A stretch of 64,000 nt of DNA, taken from assembly GCA_903884505.1 (NCBI GenBank), contig CAISET010000002.1, forward strand, positions 186,001-250,000, read 5' to 3'. The first letter of the stretch is position 1, and the number at the start of each line of letters is the position of its first letter. The notes beneath the pieces are model-generated. The model ran no database searches. It was given only the letters and a program-made list of their open reading frames with translations, and was not told the origin of the DNA. Shown here in pieces: positions 50,382 through 58,399 of this stretch. A program made the translations under genes and the position numbers. This DNA is from an uncultured Microcaldota archaeon (GTDB taxonomy: Archaea > Micrarchaeota > Micrarchaeia > Burarchaeales > Fermentimicrarchaeaceae).

Positions 50382-52052
50382 TTACCCTGGGCATGAGCCG
50401 CAGTCGATGCCGCAACTGTTGCTGCTGCAGATGTTACCTCCCAAATCGGTCTGGCCTCCGCCGCAGTGCCACAGGTCCGAACTGGCGCCTGAGCATACGA
50501 CGTTGTCAGCAAAACTGTTCGGGCCACCCCAGAAATAGAATCCGTTCAGGTTTCCGTTCGCAGTGTTGCCCAAGAAGCTGTTGCCACTGTTCCCGCTACC
50601 TAAGATTCCCACCCACCAGTTAGTCACGTCGCAGTTCTCCACCGTGACGCCCGTCTTGCCATCGAGGATGTCCACGCCATGGATGTAGTTTCCCGTGCCG
50701 GGCCCGGTGAGGGTGTGGTGCTGGCAGTCGAGGGTCACGCTGCTCGCACCTATCACTATACCCGCCGTTATGCTGGTGCAGCCGTCGCAGTTGATGTCGC
50801 CGTTAATCACCCAGGTGCCGCCGCTGCTGATGGTTCCTCCGCAGCCGTCACAGACGCCGTCCACGCATGCGCCGGCGCAGTTCGGCGTCGGAGTCGGGCT
50901 CGGCGATGGGCTAGGGGATGGTGAAGGGGTCGGAGACGGCGGCGGCGCATACTCGTGGCTTCCCGGCGACTCCTCGATGCACACATGCGTCGACGTATCG
51001 CAAACCATCCCCCATTGGTCAGCGCTGTTGCAGTCCGAGGTTGCGTCGCAGGGGTAGCACCACTCGCACGTGTCACTGGTGCTCTCCGATATGCACATAA
51101 GGTCCGGATGTGCCGTCTGGTTCAGGAAAGACCAGCAATTGCGCGTATTGCAGTCATCTCCTATGGTGCATACGCCGCCAACCGCAGTCCCGTCAGGCCA
51201 TGTCTCGTACACGTCCCAGGTCATGTCGGTCATTGGACCGGTAATCTCGAACCACTGGTCTGTTATCAGCGCGTCATATCCGCTCTTCGCTATCCGCAGC
51301 GTGTAGTTGCCTGCAGGCACCTCAAGGCTGAACAGCCCTCCGCCTGAAGTCGTGTCCGTGTAGGTGCCACCCCCATATCGCCGCAGCGTAACGGTCGCGC
51401 CATCAAGTGTCGGTACATCGAGCGAAACCTCGCGCCCGGACTGTCCGGTGCTGAACAGCAGCTCCCGGGTTCCCCTGTCGCTCAACTCCACAGGATACTG
51501 ATAGAGCGTCCCGCTATACATGTAAAGCGGCCCGGGCGGCGCAGTCGGGCTTGCCCCCGGCCCCTCTCCGCCGTATCCTTCGAGCTGCGCAGCGATTTCA
51601 CCTGTTATGGTATGCGGCAGCCCGGTATCGACCTCGATATAACTTATCACAAGGTTCCCCTTGTAATACTGGGAGGAGGTCGCGGGAGTCACGTCATCGG
51701 TCTCGAGGCAGGTGATATCGCCTCCGGTAACCTCCTTGTGCGTGCCTGACCTTATCTCGACCGGAGAAGGAAGCGAAACCGGGGCCGGCGAGCCTGCCTT
51801 CGAGCACGCAATGCCCGTCACCCGTATCTTCTTGCCGGTTGCCTGGCCGATGTCGAGGGTTAAGGTCGCATTGCCGTCAATCTTGTAGGTGTAGCAGGAG
51901 ATGCCGGAAGGCAGGGTGCAGACGTTCGGCGCAACGCCCTGCGGGTTGAATACGCCCATGTAGAACAGGACGCCCAGGGTCACGGTCAGAACCAGTATCG
52001 CCCAGCCATACGTCATCAGGAATTCCAGCGCACTTTGCCCACGCATTTTCAT
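50382..52052 (-). CDS. Pilin-like protein with class III signal and beta-helix tail
   Basis: The 556-residue protein begins MKMRGQSALEFLMTYGWAILVL, a class III (type IV pilin) signal: a short basic head, processing site before QSALEF with the conserved Glu, and a hydrophobic assembly helix. The rest is far larger than a normal pilin. It has a beta domain, a carboxypeptidase-regulatory-like part (GLFSLEVPAGNYTLRIAKSGYDALI), a Cys-rich EGF-like part, a Pro-Ser linker (PTPSPSPSPSPSPTPTP), and a C-terminal right-handed beta-helix with NosD-type repeats (ITAGIVIGASSVTLDCQHHTLTGPGTG). A GGTGGT ribosome site precedes ATG 52052. It may be an adhesive pilin-anchored surface protein. Confidence 0.85.
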   Translation of the reverse strand: MKMRGQSALEFLMTYGWAILVLTVTLGVLFYMGVFNPQGVAPNVCTLPSGISCYTYKIDGNATLTLDIGQATGKKIRVTGIACSKAGSPAPVSLPSPVEIRSGTHKEVTGGDITCLETDDVTPATSSQYYKGNLVISYIEVDTGLPHTITGEIAAQLEGYGGEGPGASPTAPPGPLYMYSGTLYQYPVELSDRGTRELLFSTGQSGREVSLDVPTLDGATVTLRRYGGGTYTDTTSGGGLFSLEVPAGNYTLRIAKSGYDALITDQWFEITGPMTDMTWDVYETWPDGTAVGGVCTIGDDCNTRNCWSFLNQTAHPDLMCISESTSDTCEWCYPCDATSDCNSADQWGMVCDTSTHVCIEESPGSHEYAPPPSPTPSPSPSPSPSPTPTPNCAGACVDGVCDGCGGTISSGGTWVINGDINCDGCTSITAGIVIGASSVTLDCQHHTLTGPGTGNYIHGVDILDGKTGVTVENCDVTNWWVGILGSGNSGNSFLGNTANGNLNGFYFWGGPNSFADNVVCSGASSDLWHCGGGQTDLGGNICSSNSCGIDCGSCPG

Positions 52053-52129
52053 CCCAAACCACCAATGCTACCTTACTATATGGGACGGTTTAATATTATT
52101 TCCCTCCGAAGCAACTTCCGCGTGATACT

Positions 52130-53842
52130 ATGGAGTTCGAGAGAAACCAGCTAATTGCCGCAGCGGTTGCTGCAGTCGTAATCATCCTGGCCGCCGCGTA
52201 CTACGGCGGATTCATCGGTGCCCGCAGCCCGCCGGACCTGGCGCTCACGGCGTCGGTCTCGCCGCAGCCCCATTACGCCGGGGACGTTGTGGAGTTCTCG
52301 GTCCTGGTGACGAATGACGGGGGCGTGCCCATCAGCGACGCGGTCGTGAGCCTGTCCCTCGACGGGCAGCCGATGGCGCAGAAGTCGGTCACTCTCGAGC
52401 CCGGCGCCGCGGAGAACATAAGCATGCGCTGGCTCGCGGCGGAAGGAAGCCACGACGTGCGGATTGCTGCGGACTCCGGGAACCTCATCGCGGAATCGGA
52501 TGAAAGCAACAATGCCTTCTCGGCAAACGTAACCGTGCTTTCCGCAGAAGAGCCGGACCCATTCTCGCACCTTCCCGACGCGGGCATGGTGCGCGCCTAC
52601 TACTTCAACGCTACGCGGGGCGGCATGGACCAGCTCATCGGCATCTTCGCGAGCGGCAACCAATCAAATACGGCCTTCTATTCAGGCCTGACGGACAAGC
52701 TTTACGACGGCAGGCTCGCGATTCTCAACTACGCGAACGGCTCCGAGTCCGCAATGATGTACGTTGGGGCGGAGCTGGGAACAGATGAGTTCACCTCCGC
52801 GGTCGGCACAATGCTGGGGAGCAGCTACGTTGCCTCGCGCGAGCAGGCCGCAGGGATGGACGTGTCGTTCTTCTCGGAGCAGGGCGGCAATATCACGACC
52901 ATCTGTGCCTGGCACGAGAAGGGCTGGAACCGCGTCCTGATGTACAAGCAGAGCATGCCCGCGATAACCATCTTCAACAACACCGTCGGGGAGAGGACGA
53001 CCTGCCTCGACCTGGTCGCAGCGCAGTACAACGCCTCGAAGGCGAAGGAGTTCATGCTGCCGGTCGAGCCACTGGCAGCGCAGGTCAGCCTGAACGACTC
53101 GACGCTTCTCGAGGCGCTCGCGCGCTCAGGGGACGAGCTGCTCTATGCGCGTGGGTTCGAGGACAGCAACAGCGCATTCCTCCTGCTTGTCACGAGCAGC
53201 TCCGCCCTGATGCCGGAACGCTGCCTGGGAACCGTGCTGAACGGGACCGGCAACAGGAGCATCTGCAAGCTCGACCAGGCCGCGCTCATGGGCAAGGTGA
53301 ACATGGAGGCGTTCGAGAGGAAGCAGGGGACTTTCACGATAATGACGTTCATCGCGCCTTTCGGCAGCACCAATACCGCGCTCGCGGAGCAGACGGCGAA
53401 GAACGTCACGTCGGGCATCGTGTTCCCCGGAGTCCCGGAGTACAACTGGTCCTCGCAGCAGCAGCTCCAGCTCTCGCAGTGCAGGTTCCCGTCGGCATTC
53501 TGGTGCTCCAACTTCTCCTATACGAACGCGACGCTCTCCCTGAGCCTCACGCAGCTCACCGGGAACGGAATCCGCGTGAACGGGTTCAAGTGCACGCAGG
53601 AGGAGTCCGCCCCGAACGCGTCATTCTTCTTCCAGGCCCCGCTGCGGATGGGGGCGAACGAGACCATCGCGCTGAGCCAGCCATGCTACATGGATGCGAA
53701 CAACACGTTCTCCGGGGGCATCCTGTACCTGCAGGCGAACCTATACCTGAACTACACGGACCTTGCGACGAATGAGACGAAGCTCGTGAAAGGCTCGCTG
53801 CTCGTGAACAACATGGGCGGTGCGGCCCCGTCTGGCGGCTAG
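52130..53842 (+). CDS. Membrane-anchored CARDB-domain surface protein
   Basis: The 570-residue protein has an N-terminal anchor (LIAAAVAAVVIILAAAYYGGFIG, residues ~8-30), then a CARDB domain (PPDLALTASVSPQPHYAGDVVEFSVLVTN to LIAESDESNNAFSANVTV). A ~240-residue alpha/beta part follows, and a C-terminal beta region with QCRFPSAFWCSNFSYTNATLSLSL. The last region resembles the N-terminal core of the pilin-like protein upstream (FYTYKIDG.. and NLVISYIEV-type strands, with TGNGIRVNGFKC versus GKKIRVTGIAC), so the two genes share a domain. Many sequons suggest N-glycosylation. It is divergent from the pilin-like gene. Confidence 0.8.
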   Translation: MEFERNQLIAAAVAAVVIILAAAYYGGFIGARSPPDLALTASVSPQPHYAGDVVEFSVLVTNDGGVPISDAVVSLSLDGQPMAQKSVTLEPGAAENISMRWLAAEGSHDVRIAADSGNLIAESDESNNAFSANVTVLSAEEPDPFSHLPDAGMVRAYYFNATRGGMDQLIGIFASGNQSNTAFYSGLTDKLYDGRLAILNYANGSESAMMYVGAELGTDEFTSAVGTMLGSSYVASREQAAGMDVSFFSEQGGNITTICAWHEKGWNRVLMYKQSMPAITIFNNTVGERTTCLDLVAAQYNASKAKEFMLPVEPLAAQVSLNDSTLLEALARSGDELLYARGFEDSNSAFLLLVTSSSALMPERCLGTVLNGTGNRSICKLDQAALMGKVNMEAFERKQGTFTIMTFIAPFGSTNTALAEQTAKNVTSGIVFPGVPEYNWSSQQQLQLSQCRFPSAFWCSNFSYTNATLSLSLTQLTGNGIRVNGFKCTQEESAPNASFFFQAPLRMGANETIALSQPCYMDANNTFSGGILYLQANLYLNYTDLATNETKLVKGSLLVNNMGGAAPSGG

Positions 53843-53916
53843 CATCCAGCCTTAAATAGAGGAAATGCAAAAAATACTCATCTCGTTTCAGCGAGCTAAT
53901 ACTGGAGGGGATTTCA

Positions 53917-56136
53917 GTGGGAGGACCAGCACCTAATACTGTTTTAACTCAAAAGCCAACAGAAGCGCAAAACACATTCACAAACCAATTCCACAAGCTC
54001 GGGCTCGGACACATCCGTTTTGATGCATTCAAACACTGGGCAGGAAAGTCGCTCCCAGTCATCGAAGTTCCGAAAAACGCCACAGAAGCCCAGAAGAAGG
54101 AAATCCGGGAAGCCCTGCTCCAAAGCATACGGGACAGGAATCCTGCCTTTATCATTGGCGAGGGCACGATTTGCAAATCAGGCTGGAGAGCGGAGGCGCC
54201 GATGAGGATGCTTCTGCACAACATCCACCCTGACGTTGCCAAGGACAGGGAGAATCTCGAGCCATACAGAACCGGCCATGCGGTTAGGAGCTGGGAGTGC
54301 TTGGAGCCGACAGTAAAATGCCTGCTTAACCTGGAGACGGACGAAACCCTACTGATGCAGTCCGGGGCCCCGGCAACTGTTTTCAAAACATTCAAGCACA
54401 GCCCAGCCGTCTTTATCACAAATTCCAACATTGTCCCAAAGTGGGCAACTTACGAGTATTTCAGAAAGCTCGAGGCAGAAGGCCTTATCACTTATGGCCA
54501 GATGACTGCAGGCAGCTGGATATACATAGGCACGCAGGGGATTCTCCAGGGAACGTACGGCACCATCATGGAATTCGCGAGGCAGAATGGGTGGGCGGAC
54601 CTAAAAGGCAAAGTGCTGCTAAGCGCGGGCCTTGGCGCAATGAGCGGCGCGCAGCCGCTCGCAGCGACCTTTGCCAACGGTGTCGGGATAATCGCAGAAG
54701 TGAGGGAGGATAGGATAGACCGGGCGATTGCCAAGGGCTATTGTGACGCCAAGGCGAAGAGCGTGGACGAGGCCATAAAGCTTGCGAAACAAGCGGCTGC
54801 GGAAGGGCGCCCGCTTTCAATAGGGTTGCTCGGAAATGCCGCAGACGTTTACCCGGAAATGCTTAAGCGCGTGAAGAAAAGCGAAATCCATATCGACATG
54901 GTGACTGAGCAGACCGCTGCCCACGATCCGCTCAGGGGCTATACCCCGGCTGGGATAACTGCGGCAGATGGCGACAGGCTCAGATGGATTACTTCGAGGA
55001 TGCGTTCTCTTGTAATGGAAGCCGAGAAGAAGCTCGGCAAGGAGGTTAAGACGGATGGCACACCCTTGGAGATTCTTGGGTCCGAGGCAGGAACAGCTTG
55101 CGACTGGCTTGTTAAGCGCCAGAACTCCGTTGTGCTCGCGCTGTTGGAGCCTGCCGATACCAACAATCCCAAAGTTGAGGCAGAATTAAAAACAGCGGGT
55201 TTTGATGTAGCCGAGTTGAAGCGTTTGGCAGCAAGTAAATACGCCCAACTCAGCGTTAGAGACCTTAGGGCGCCCGCGCTTCTGAAGAAGCTAAGCCAGA
55301 CGATAGAGCAAGACTACATCGAGCGGGCGAAGGCAAGCATGCGGGCCGAAGTTGAAGTGATGGCCGAGTTCAAGAAGATGGGAATAACTACGTTCGATTA
55401 TGGCAACTTCATCAGGGTGCGCGCAGAAGAGGCAGGCCTTGATGCTGCGATTGCGCAGTCATTCCCGGGTTTCGTCGCAGGCGCAATAAGGCCGATGTTC
55501 TGCGAGGGACTTGGCCCATTCAGATGGGTTGCCCTTTCAGGCAACGAAGAGGATATACGGAAAATTGACAGGAAGATTCTCAAAGTATTTACGGGGGACA
55601 AATACGCACAACTCAGGAACTGGATTGAAAAGGCAGGCAAAGGCGTCCAATTCCAGGGCTTGCCCTCCAGGATATGCTGGTTCGACGTGAAGGACCGGGC
55701 GAGAATGGGAAAAATAGTCAATGACATGGTTGCAAGTGGCGAGCTGAGCGGGCCAATCGCAATCGGAAGAGACCACCTGGATACCGGATCTGTTGCGTCA
55801 CCGCAGAGGGAGACAGAAGGGATGCTCGATGGAAGCGACGCAATTTCGGACTGGGTTTTCCTGAACCTCATGCTGAGCACTGCCGGAGGCGCAAACTGGG
55901 TTTCCCTCCATCACGGCGGAGGCGTAGGAATTGGCAATTCACAGCACGCCGGCTTGGTTATAGTCGCTGATGGAACCAAGGATGCTGCGAAGCGGATGGG
56001 AGTTGTCTTGAAGAACGATTCGGCCATAGGTGTGGTCAGGCACGCGAGCGCAGGGTATCCAATAGCCATAGAAGCTGCTCGCAAAAACGGGCTGCCACTG
56101 CCGATGGCAGGCATCAAGATAACACCGCTGCACTAA
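53917..56136 (+). CDS. hutU: Urocanate hydratase
   Basis: The 739-residue protein carries the urocanase signatures YGQMTAGSWIYIGTQGILQ, the NAD-binding SAGLGAMSGAQPLAATFANG, NAADVYPEMLKR and the C-terminal HHGGGVGIGNSQHAG. The enzyme hydrates urocanate to imidazolonepropionate in histidine breakdown using bound NAD as an electrophile. Bacterial forms have ~550 residues and animal forms ~676, so this one is extended, mostly at the N terminus and around residues 470-520. GTG 53917 follows a GGAGGGGA ribosome site. No histidine ammonia-lyase, imidazolonepropionase or other hut gene is visible in the window, so its pathway context here is unclear. Confidence 0.92.
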   Translation: MGGPAPNTVLTQKPTEAQNTFTNQFHKLGLGHIRFDAFKHWAGKSLPVIEVPKNATEAQKKEIREALLQSIRDRNPAFIIGEGTICKSGWRAEAPMRMLLHNIHPDVAKDRENLEPYRTGHAVRSWECLEPTVKCLLNLETDETLLMQSGAPATVFKTFKHSPAVFITNSNIVPKWATYEYFRKLEAEGLITYGQMTAGSWIYIGTQGILQGTYGTIMEFARQNGWADLKGKVLLSAGLGAMSGAQPLAATFANGVGIIAEVREDRIDRAIAKGYCDAKAKSVDEAIKLAKQAAAEGRPLSIGLLGNAADVYPEMLKRVKKSEIHIDMVTEQTAAHDPLRGYTPAGITAADGDRLRWITSRMRSLVMEAEKKLGKEVKTDGTPLEILGSEAGTACDWLVKRQNSVVLALLEPADTNNPKVEAELKTAGFDVAELKRLAASKYAQLSVRDLRAPALLKKLSQTIEQDYIERAKASMRAEVEVMAEFKKMGITTFDYGNFIRVRAEEAGLDAAIAQSFPGFVAGAIRPMFCEGLGPFRWVALSGNEEDIRKIDRKILKVFTGDKYAQLRNWIEKAGKGVQFQGLPSRICWFDVKDRARMGKIVNDMVASGELSGPIAIGRDHLDTGSVASPQRETEGMLDGSDAISDWVFLNLMLSTAGGANWVSLHHGGGVGIGNSQHAGLVIVADGTKDAAKRMGVVLKNDSAIGVVRHASAGYPIAIEAARKNGLPLPMAGIKITPLH

Positions 56137-56205
56137 GCCGGCAGCCTTCGTGATATCTTCTATTTTCCACCCTCTTTATTAAGGGGGAAATGCACAATAC
56201 AGTCA

Positions 56206-56500
56206 GTGAGAAAGATGGCAGGGAATTTGCTTCACGCAACGGAATCCTGGTTCTAGCGAGCGCAAGCCAATCCCACCGCCCAAGCCTGAAACGAAGAGGA
56301 AAAGGCGCCAGTGGATTTGCCGCCTGGACCGCAAAAGGCGCTTCGTGCTTCCGGAAGAAGCAAGGAGCGAGCTCGGGCTGGAAGAGTTCGTAGTCTTCGA
56401 AGTGCGAGGCAGCGAAATCATAATCAAAAAAGCGAACGGCGAGCGGAAGCAGGCTAGGGCGATTTCGAGGAATTTGTTCGAGGTAGTTGATGATTTGGAT
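56206..56500 (+). pseudogene. AbrB-like small gene, apparently frameshifted, truncated by tRNA-His
   Basis: The coding signal RQWICRLDRKRRFVLPEEARSELGLEEFVVFEVRGSEIIIKK resembles a SpoVT/AbrB swapped-hairpin DNA-binding domain. This frame has no start codon between its upstream stop (56207) and the signal other than an internal GTG at 56345. The likely start is GTG 56206, ~26 bases after TTTATTAA (56173-56181). It reads MRKMAGNLLHATESWF and then stops, one frame away. No in-frame stop occurs before the tRNA gene, so the 3' end runs into it. Frameshift plus overrun point to decay. Confidence 0.4.
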
Positions 56501-56621
56501 GGCCTCCGTAGTGTAGTGGATTGCACGGCAGCTTGTGGAGCAACCCTTTTGCCTGCGGGCAAAAGCGTTGACGGAAAGCCGCAAAAAGCTGCAGGACCGG
56601 GTTCAATTCCCGGCGAAGGCC
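56501..56621 (+). tRNA. tRNA-His (GTG anticodon) with a 48-nt intron
   Basis: Exons are 56501-56538 and 56587-56621. Acceptor GCCTCCG pairs with CGAAGGC with a single C5-A68 mismatch. The extra G at 56501 (G-1) faces C73 at 56621, the identity pair of tRNA-His. D arm GTGT/GCAC, anticodon stem GCAGC/GCTGC, anticodon GTG at 56535-56537, T arm CCGGG-TTCAATT-CCCGG. The intron (56539-56586) lies after position 37. Exon TTGT pairs with intron GCAA, leaving 3-base bulges GG|A and AA|A, the bulge-helix-bulge cut by archaeal splicing endonuclease. The intron holds an 8-bp hairpin, CTTTTGCC-tgcg-GGCAAAAG. CCA is not encoded. Confidence 0.92.
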
Positions 56622-56649
56622 CTTTCCCGAAAGGGAGGAGGTTTTGGAA

Positions 56650-56712
56650 ATGAATAATGTGAAAACTGAGGTGAAAACGGGAAGGGATGGGCTTCACTTC
56701 GCAGGAGCTTGA
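56650..56712 (+). promoter_or_regulatory. Short leader ORF overlapping the first twin gene
   Basis: ATG 56650 opens a 20-codon frame (MNNVKTEVKTGRDGLHFAGA) ending 25 bases inside the gene at 56687, in another frame. The same arrangement and related sequence (MNKVKEVTTGRVGFHPRRNEAV) precede the second twin gene at 57583. The shared core is GTGA(A/C)AACGGGAAGGG(A/T)TGGG. Confidence 0.5.
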
Positions 56713-57586
56713 GGCAGCGCTTCGGCTAAGGGAGTTCAGCCTGCGCGAAGAGGCAGTAACCCGCGCTGGGTGGGGCGGGCAGGCCAAAGACGAGCGGATA
56801 TTTGCAATCGGAGGCGAGCGCGGCGCATACCTTAAGCGCCTGCCTTCGGGAATGGCCGAGAAGGCAAAATCTGCCAGTGAGGCGGATTTGGCGCGCGCAG
56901 AGTGGCGAGCCCTAAGCATCAAGACAACCTCGCAACTGGAAAGCCTTTCGCTCGGGGAAAGTGAACTGTTCGGGGAATGGTTTGCTGCGAGCAAGGAGAT
57001 GAAGCGGCTCAATGGTAGGTTCCTGCTGGAGCGCCTCGAGGGCAGCGGAAGGGCTTTTGATGGTGAAGGCGAGCTGGAGCGTGCTGCCGAGCGCTATGCC
57101 GAGCTGGATAAAAGATGCAGCACGATAAGGGGCGAGGCAAGCGACCTGCTGAAGAACATGATTGAGTCCGCGGAAAGCGACCTCCGCGTGACCAGGCCTC
57201 AGCCTACAAACGAGCAGCTCACCGCTGCGCTCAGCCGCGCCGCCGAGGAAATCCTCGCCAAAAGAGAATTTGCGCTGTCGTCCAGTGAGTGGCGCGCCGA
57301 GAGGGAAACACGGTTTTACCCGTTTGGGGTGGCTGACGGGGCCAAGCAGCGCGAGCTAAACAAGTTCAGGGATTCGGTCGACAAGCGCCTAACCCTGGAA
57401 AAGACCACGGTTGCACTGGAGATAGCAAGGGCGCAGCGCGAGATTGTGGACGAAATTTACGTCTCGCCGCGCTATAGCGGGAACCTCACTGATAGCGTGA
57501 AGAACGACTGCATCTACTTCCTGCTGGAGGCTGCGGAAAAGGGCCTGGAGGAGAAGATCGCCCAGCTGAAGGGGGTGAGCGGATGA
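56687..57586 (+). CDS. Coiled-coil protein, first of a twin pair
   Basis: The 299-residue protein is soluble and helix-rich, with heptad-like stretches (ELERAAERYAELDKRCSTI; LEKTTVALEIARAQREIV). It starts MGFTSQELEAALRLREF, matching MGFTPEEMKQFEDWLQL of the next gene. No catalytic motif, signal peptide or membrane helix is visible. It lies just after tRNA-His. Start is ATG 56687, directly behind GGGAAGGG and overlapping a short leader ORF. If a -1/+1 shift joined the leader frame, the N terminus would be MNNVKTEVKTGR-GFTSQE. Function unknown; structural or partner-binding role only by inference. Confidence 0.65.
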   Translation: MGFTSQELEAALRLREFSLREEAVTRAGWGGQAKDERIFAIGGERGAYLKRLPSGMAEKAKSASEADLARAEWRALSIKTTSQLESLSLGESELFGEWFAASKEMKRLNGRFLLERLEGSGRAFDGEGELERAAERYAELDKRCSTIRGEASDLLKNMIESAESDLRVTRPQPTNEQLTAALSRAAEEILAKREFALSSSEWRAERETRFYPFGVADGAKQRELNKFRDSVDKRLTLEKTTVALEIARAQREIVDEIYVSPRYSGNLTDSVKNDCIYFLLEAAEKGLEEKIAQLKGVSG

Positions 57587-57652
57587 ACAAGGTGAAAGAG
57601 GTGACAACGGGAAGGGTTGGGTTTCACCCCAGAAGAAATGAAGCAGTTTGAG
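57583..57652 (+). promoter_or_regulatory. Short leader ORF overlapping the second twin gene
   Basis: ATG 57583 overlaps the stop of the first twin gene (ATGA) and encodes MNKVKEVTTGRVGFHPRRNEAV in a frame different from the main gene at 57617. Sequence and geometry repeat the leader at 56650, including GTGACAACGGGAAGGGTTGGG around the main start. Confidence 0.5.
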
Positions 57653-58279
57653 GACTGGCTGCAGCTGCGCATGCAAATCCGCGCCTGGTCCCGGGATGTG
57701 CCCAAGCCCATCAACACACGAGTCGCATATGGGATAAACAAAGCCGGATTGATGCGCAAGGAACTGGATGACAGGTGCGACGAGATTGAGAAGAAGGCAA
57801 GCCCAAGCCTGAAGGCCAGGATTTCCGAGGCTAAACGAGAGCTCAACGAGGCTGCGGAATTCAAGCGCCTAATGGACAAGCTGTCATCCAGCGCCCAGAG
57901 CATCTTCGGTGAGAGCAAAGCCAGGCTGAATGAGGCGGAGTTGAAGTGCGAGCGGCGCTGTGACATTTCCGGCTTCCTAAACATGCCTGCCGAAGAGAAG
58001 GAGAAGGCGGCACAGGCTGTGCGGAACGACGCGAACGAGAAGCTGTTCGCGGAACGGCTGCGGGTGATAAAGGAGGTTCTTGACGCGCAGTGGAAACTTC
58101 TTGAGGAGGAGCTAGAGCTCCCGCGGCCGGTCTCAAGCGTGTTTGACGAGGCGGAGTTCTCATGCGTGAGGCTGATGGTCGCAATCGCACAGGATGCGGT
58201 TGCCCAGCGGCTGGAATCACTGAACAGCGAATCTGCAGCCAAGCTTTCCCGAGATGGAGAGGGATCTGTATGCAAATAA
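57617..58279 (+). CDS. Coiled-coil protein, second of a twin pair
   Basis: The 220-residue helical protein starts at TTG 57617 (MGFTPEEMKQFEDWLQLRMQI); an ATG eight codons later is an alternative. Long charged helices follow (RISEAKRELNEAAEFKRLMDKL; ARLNEAELKCERRCD; VIKEVLDAQWKLLEEELELP). It resembles its neighbour in the N-terminal MGFT block, overall helix content and leader structure, more than in residue identity. No family is recognised. A third trace of the leader sequence (GGTGAAACAGGGAAGC) lies right after its stop at ~58280, suggesting that a further copy was lost. Confidence 0.6.
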   Translation: MGFTPEEMKQFEDWLQLRMQIRAWSRDVPKPINTRVAYGINKAGLMRKELDDRCDEIEKKASPSLKARISEAKRELNEAAEFKRLMDKLSSSAQSIFGESKARLNEAELKCERRCDISGFLNMPAEEKEKAAQAVRNDANEKLFAERLRVIKEVLDAQWKLLEEELELPRPVSSVFDEAEFSCVRLMVAIAQDAVAQRLESLNSESAAKLSRDGEGSVCK

Positions 58280-58370
58280 GGTGAAACAGGGAAGCTTAAT
58301 TAGCATCAACGCCGGAATACTCTTGCATATGGTTAGTGAGACATCACTGGAAACGCCGTGCTTGTTCTGC

Positions 58371-58378
58371 TTTTTAAG
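58371..58378 (+). promoter_or_regulatory. TATA element TTTTTAAG for the gene at 58400
   Basis: Centred ~26 bases before ATG 58400; leaderless spacing fixes this start. Confidence 0.6.
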
Positions 58379-58399
58379 GCATGATTACTACGTTAAGCT

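Noticed and set aside
56345-56653. Intact 102-aa protein reading through the tRNA gene
   Set aside because: Its second half is the tRNA-His sequence and it lacks a proper start, so it is treated as a broken AbrB-like gene.
56203-57012. 269-aa minus-strand ORF across tRNA-His
   Set aside because: Runs antisense through a tRNA gene and a coiled-coil gene; composition is Ser/Arg-rich shadow type.
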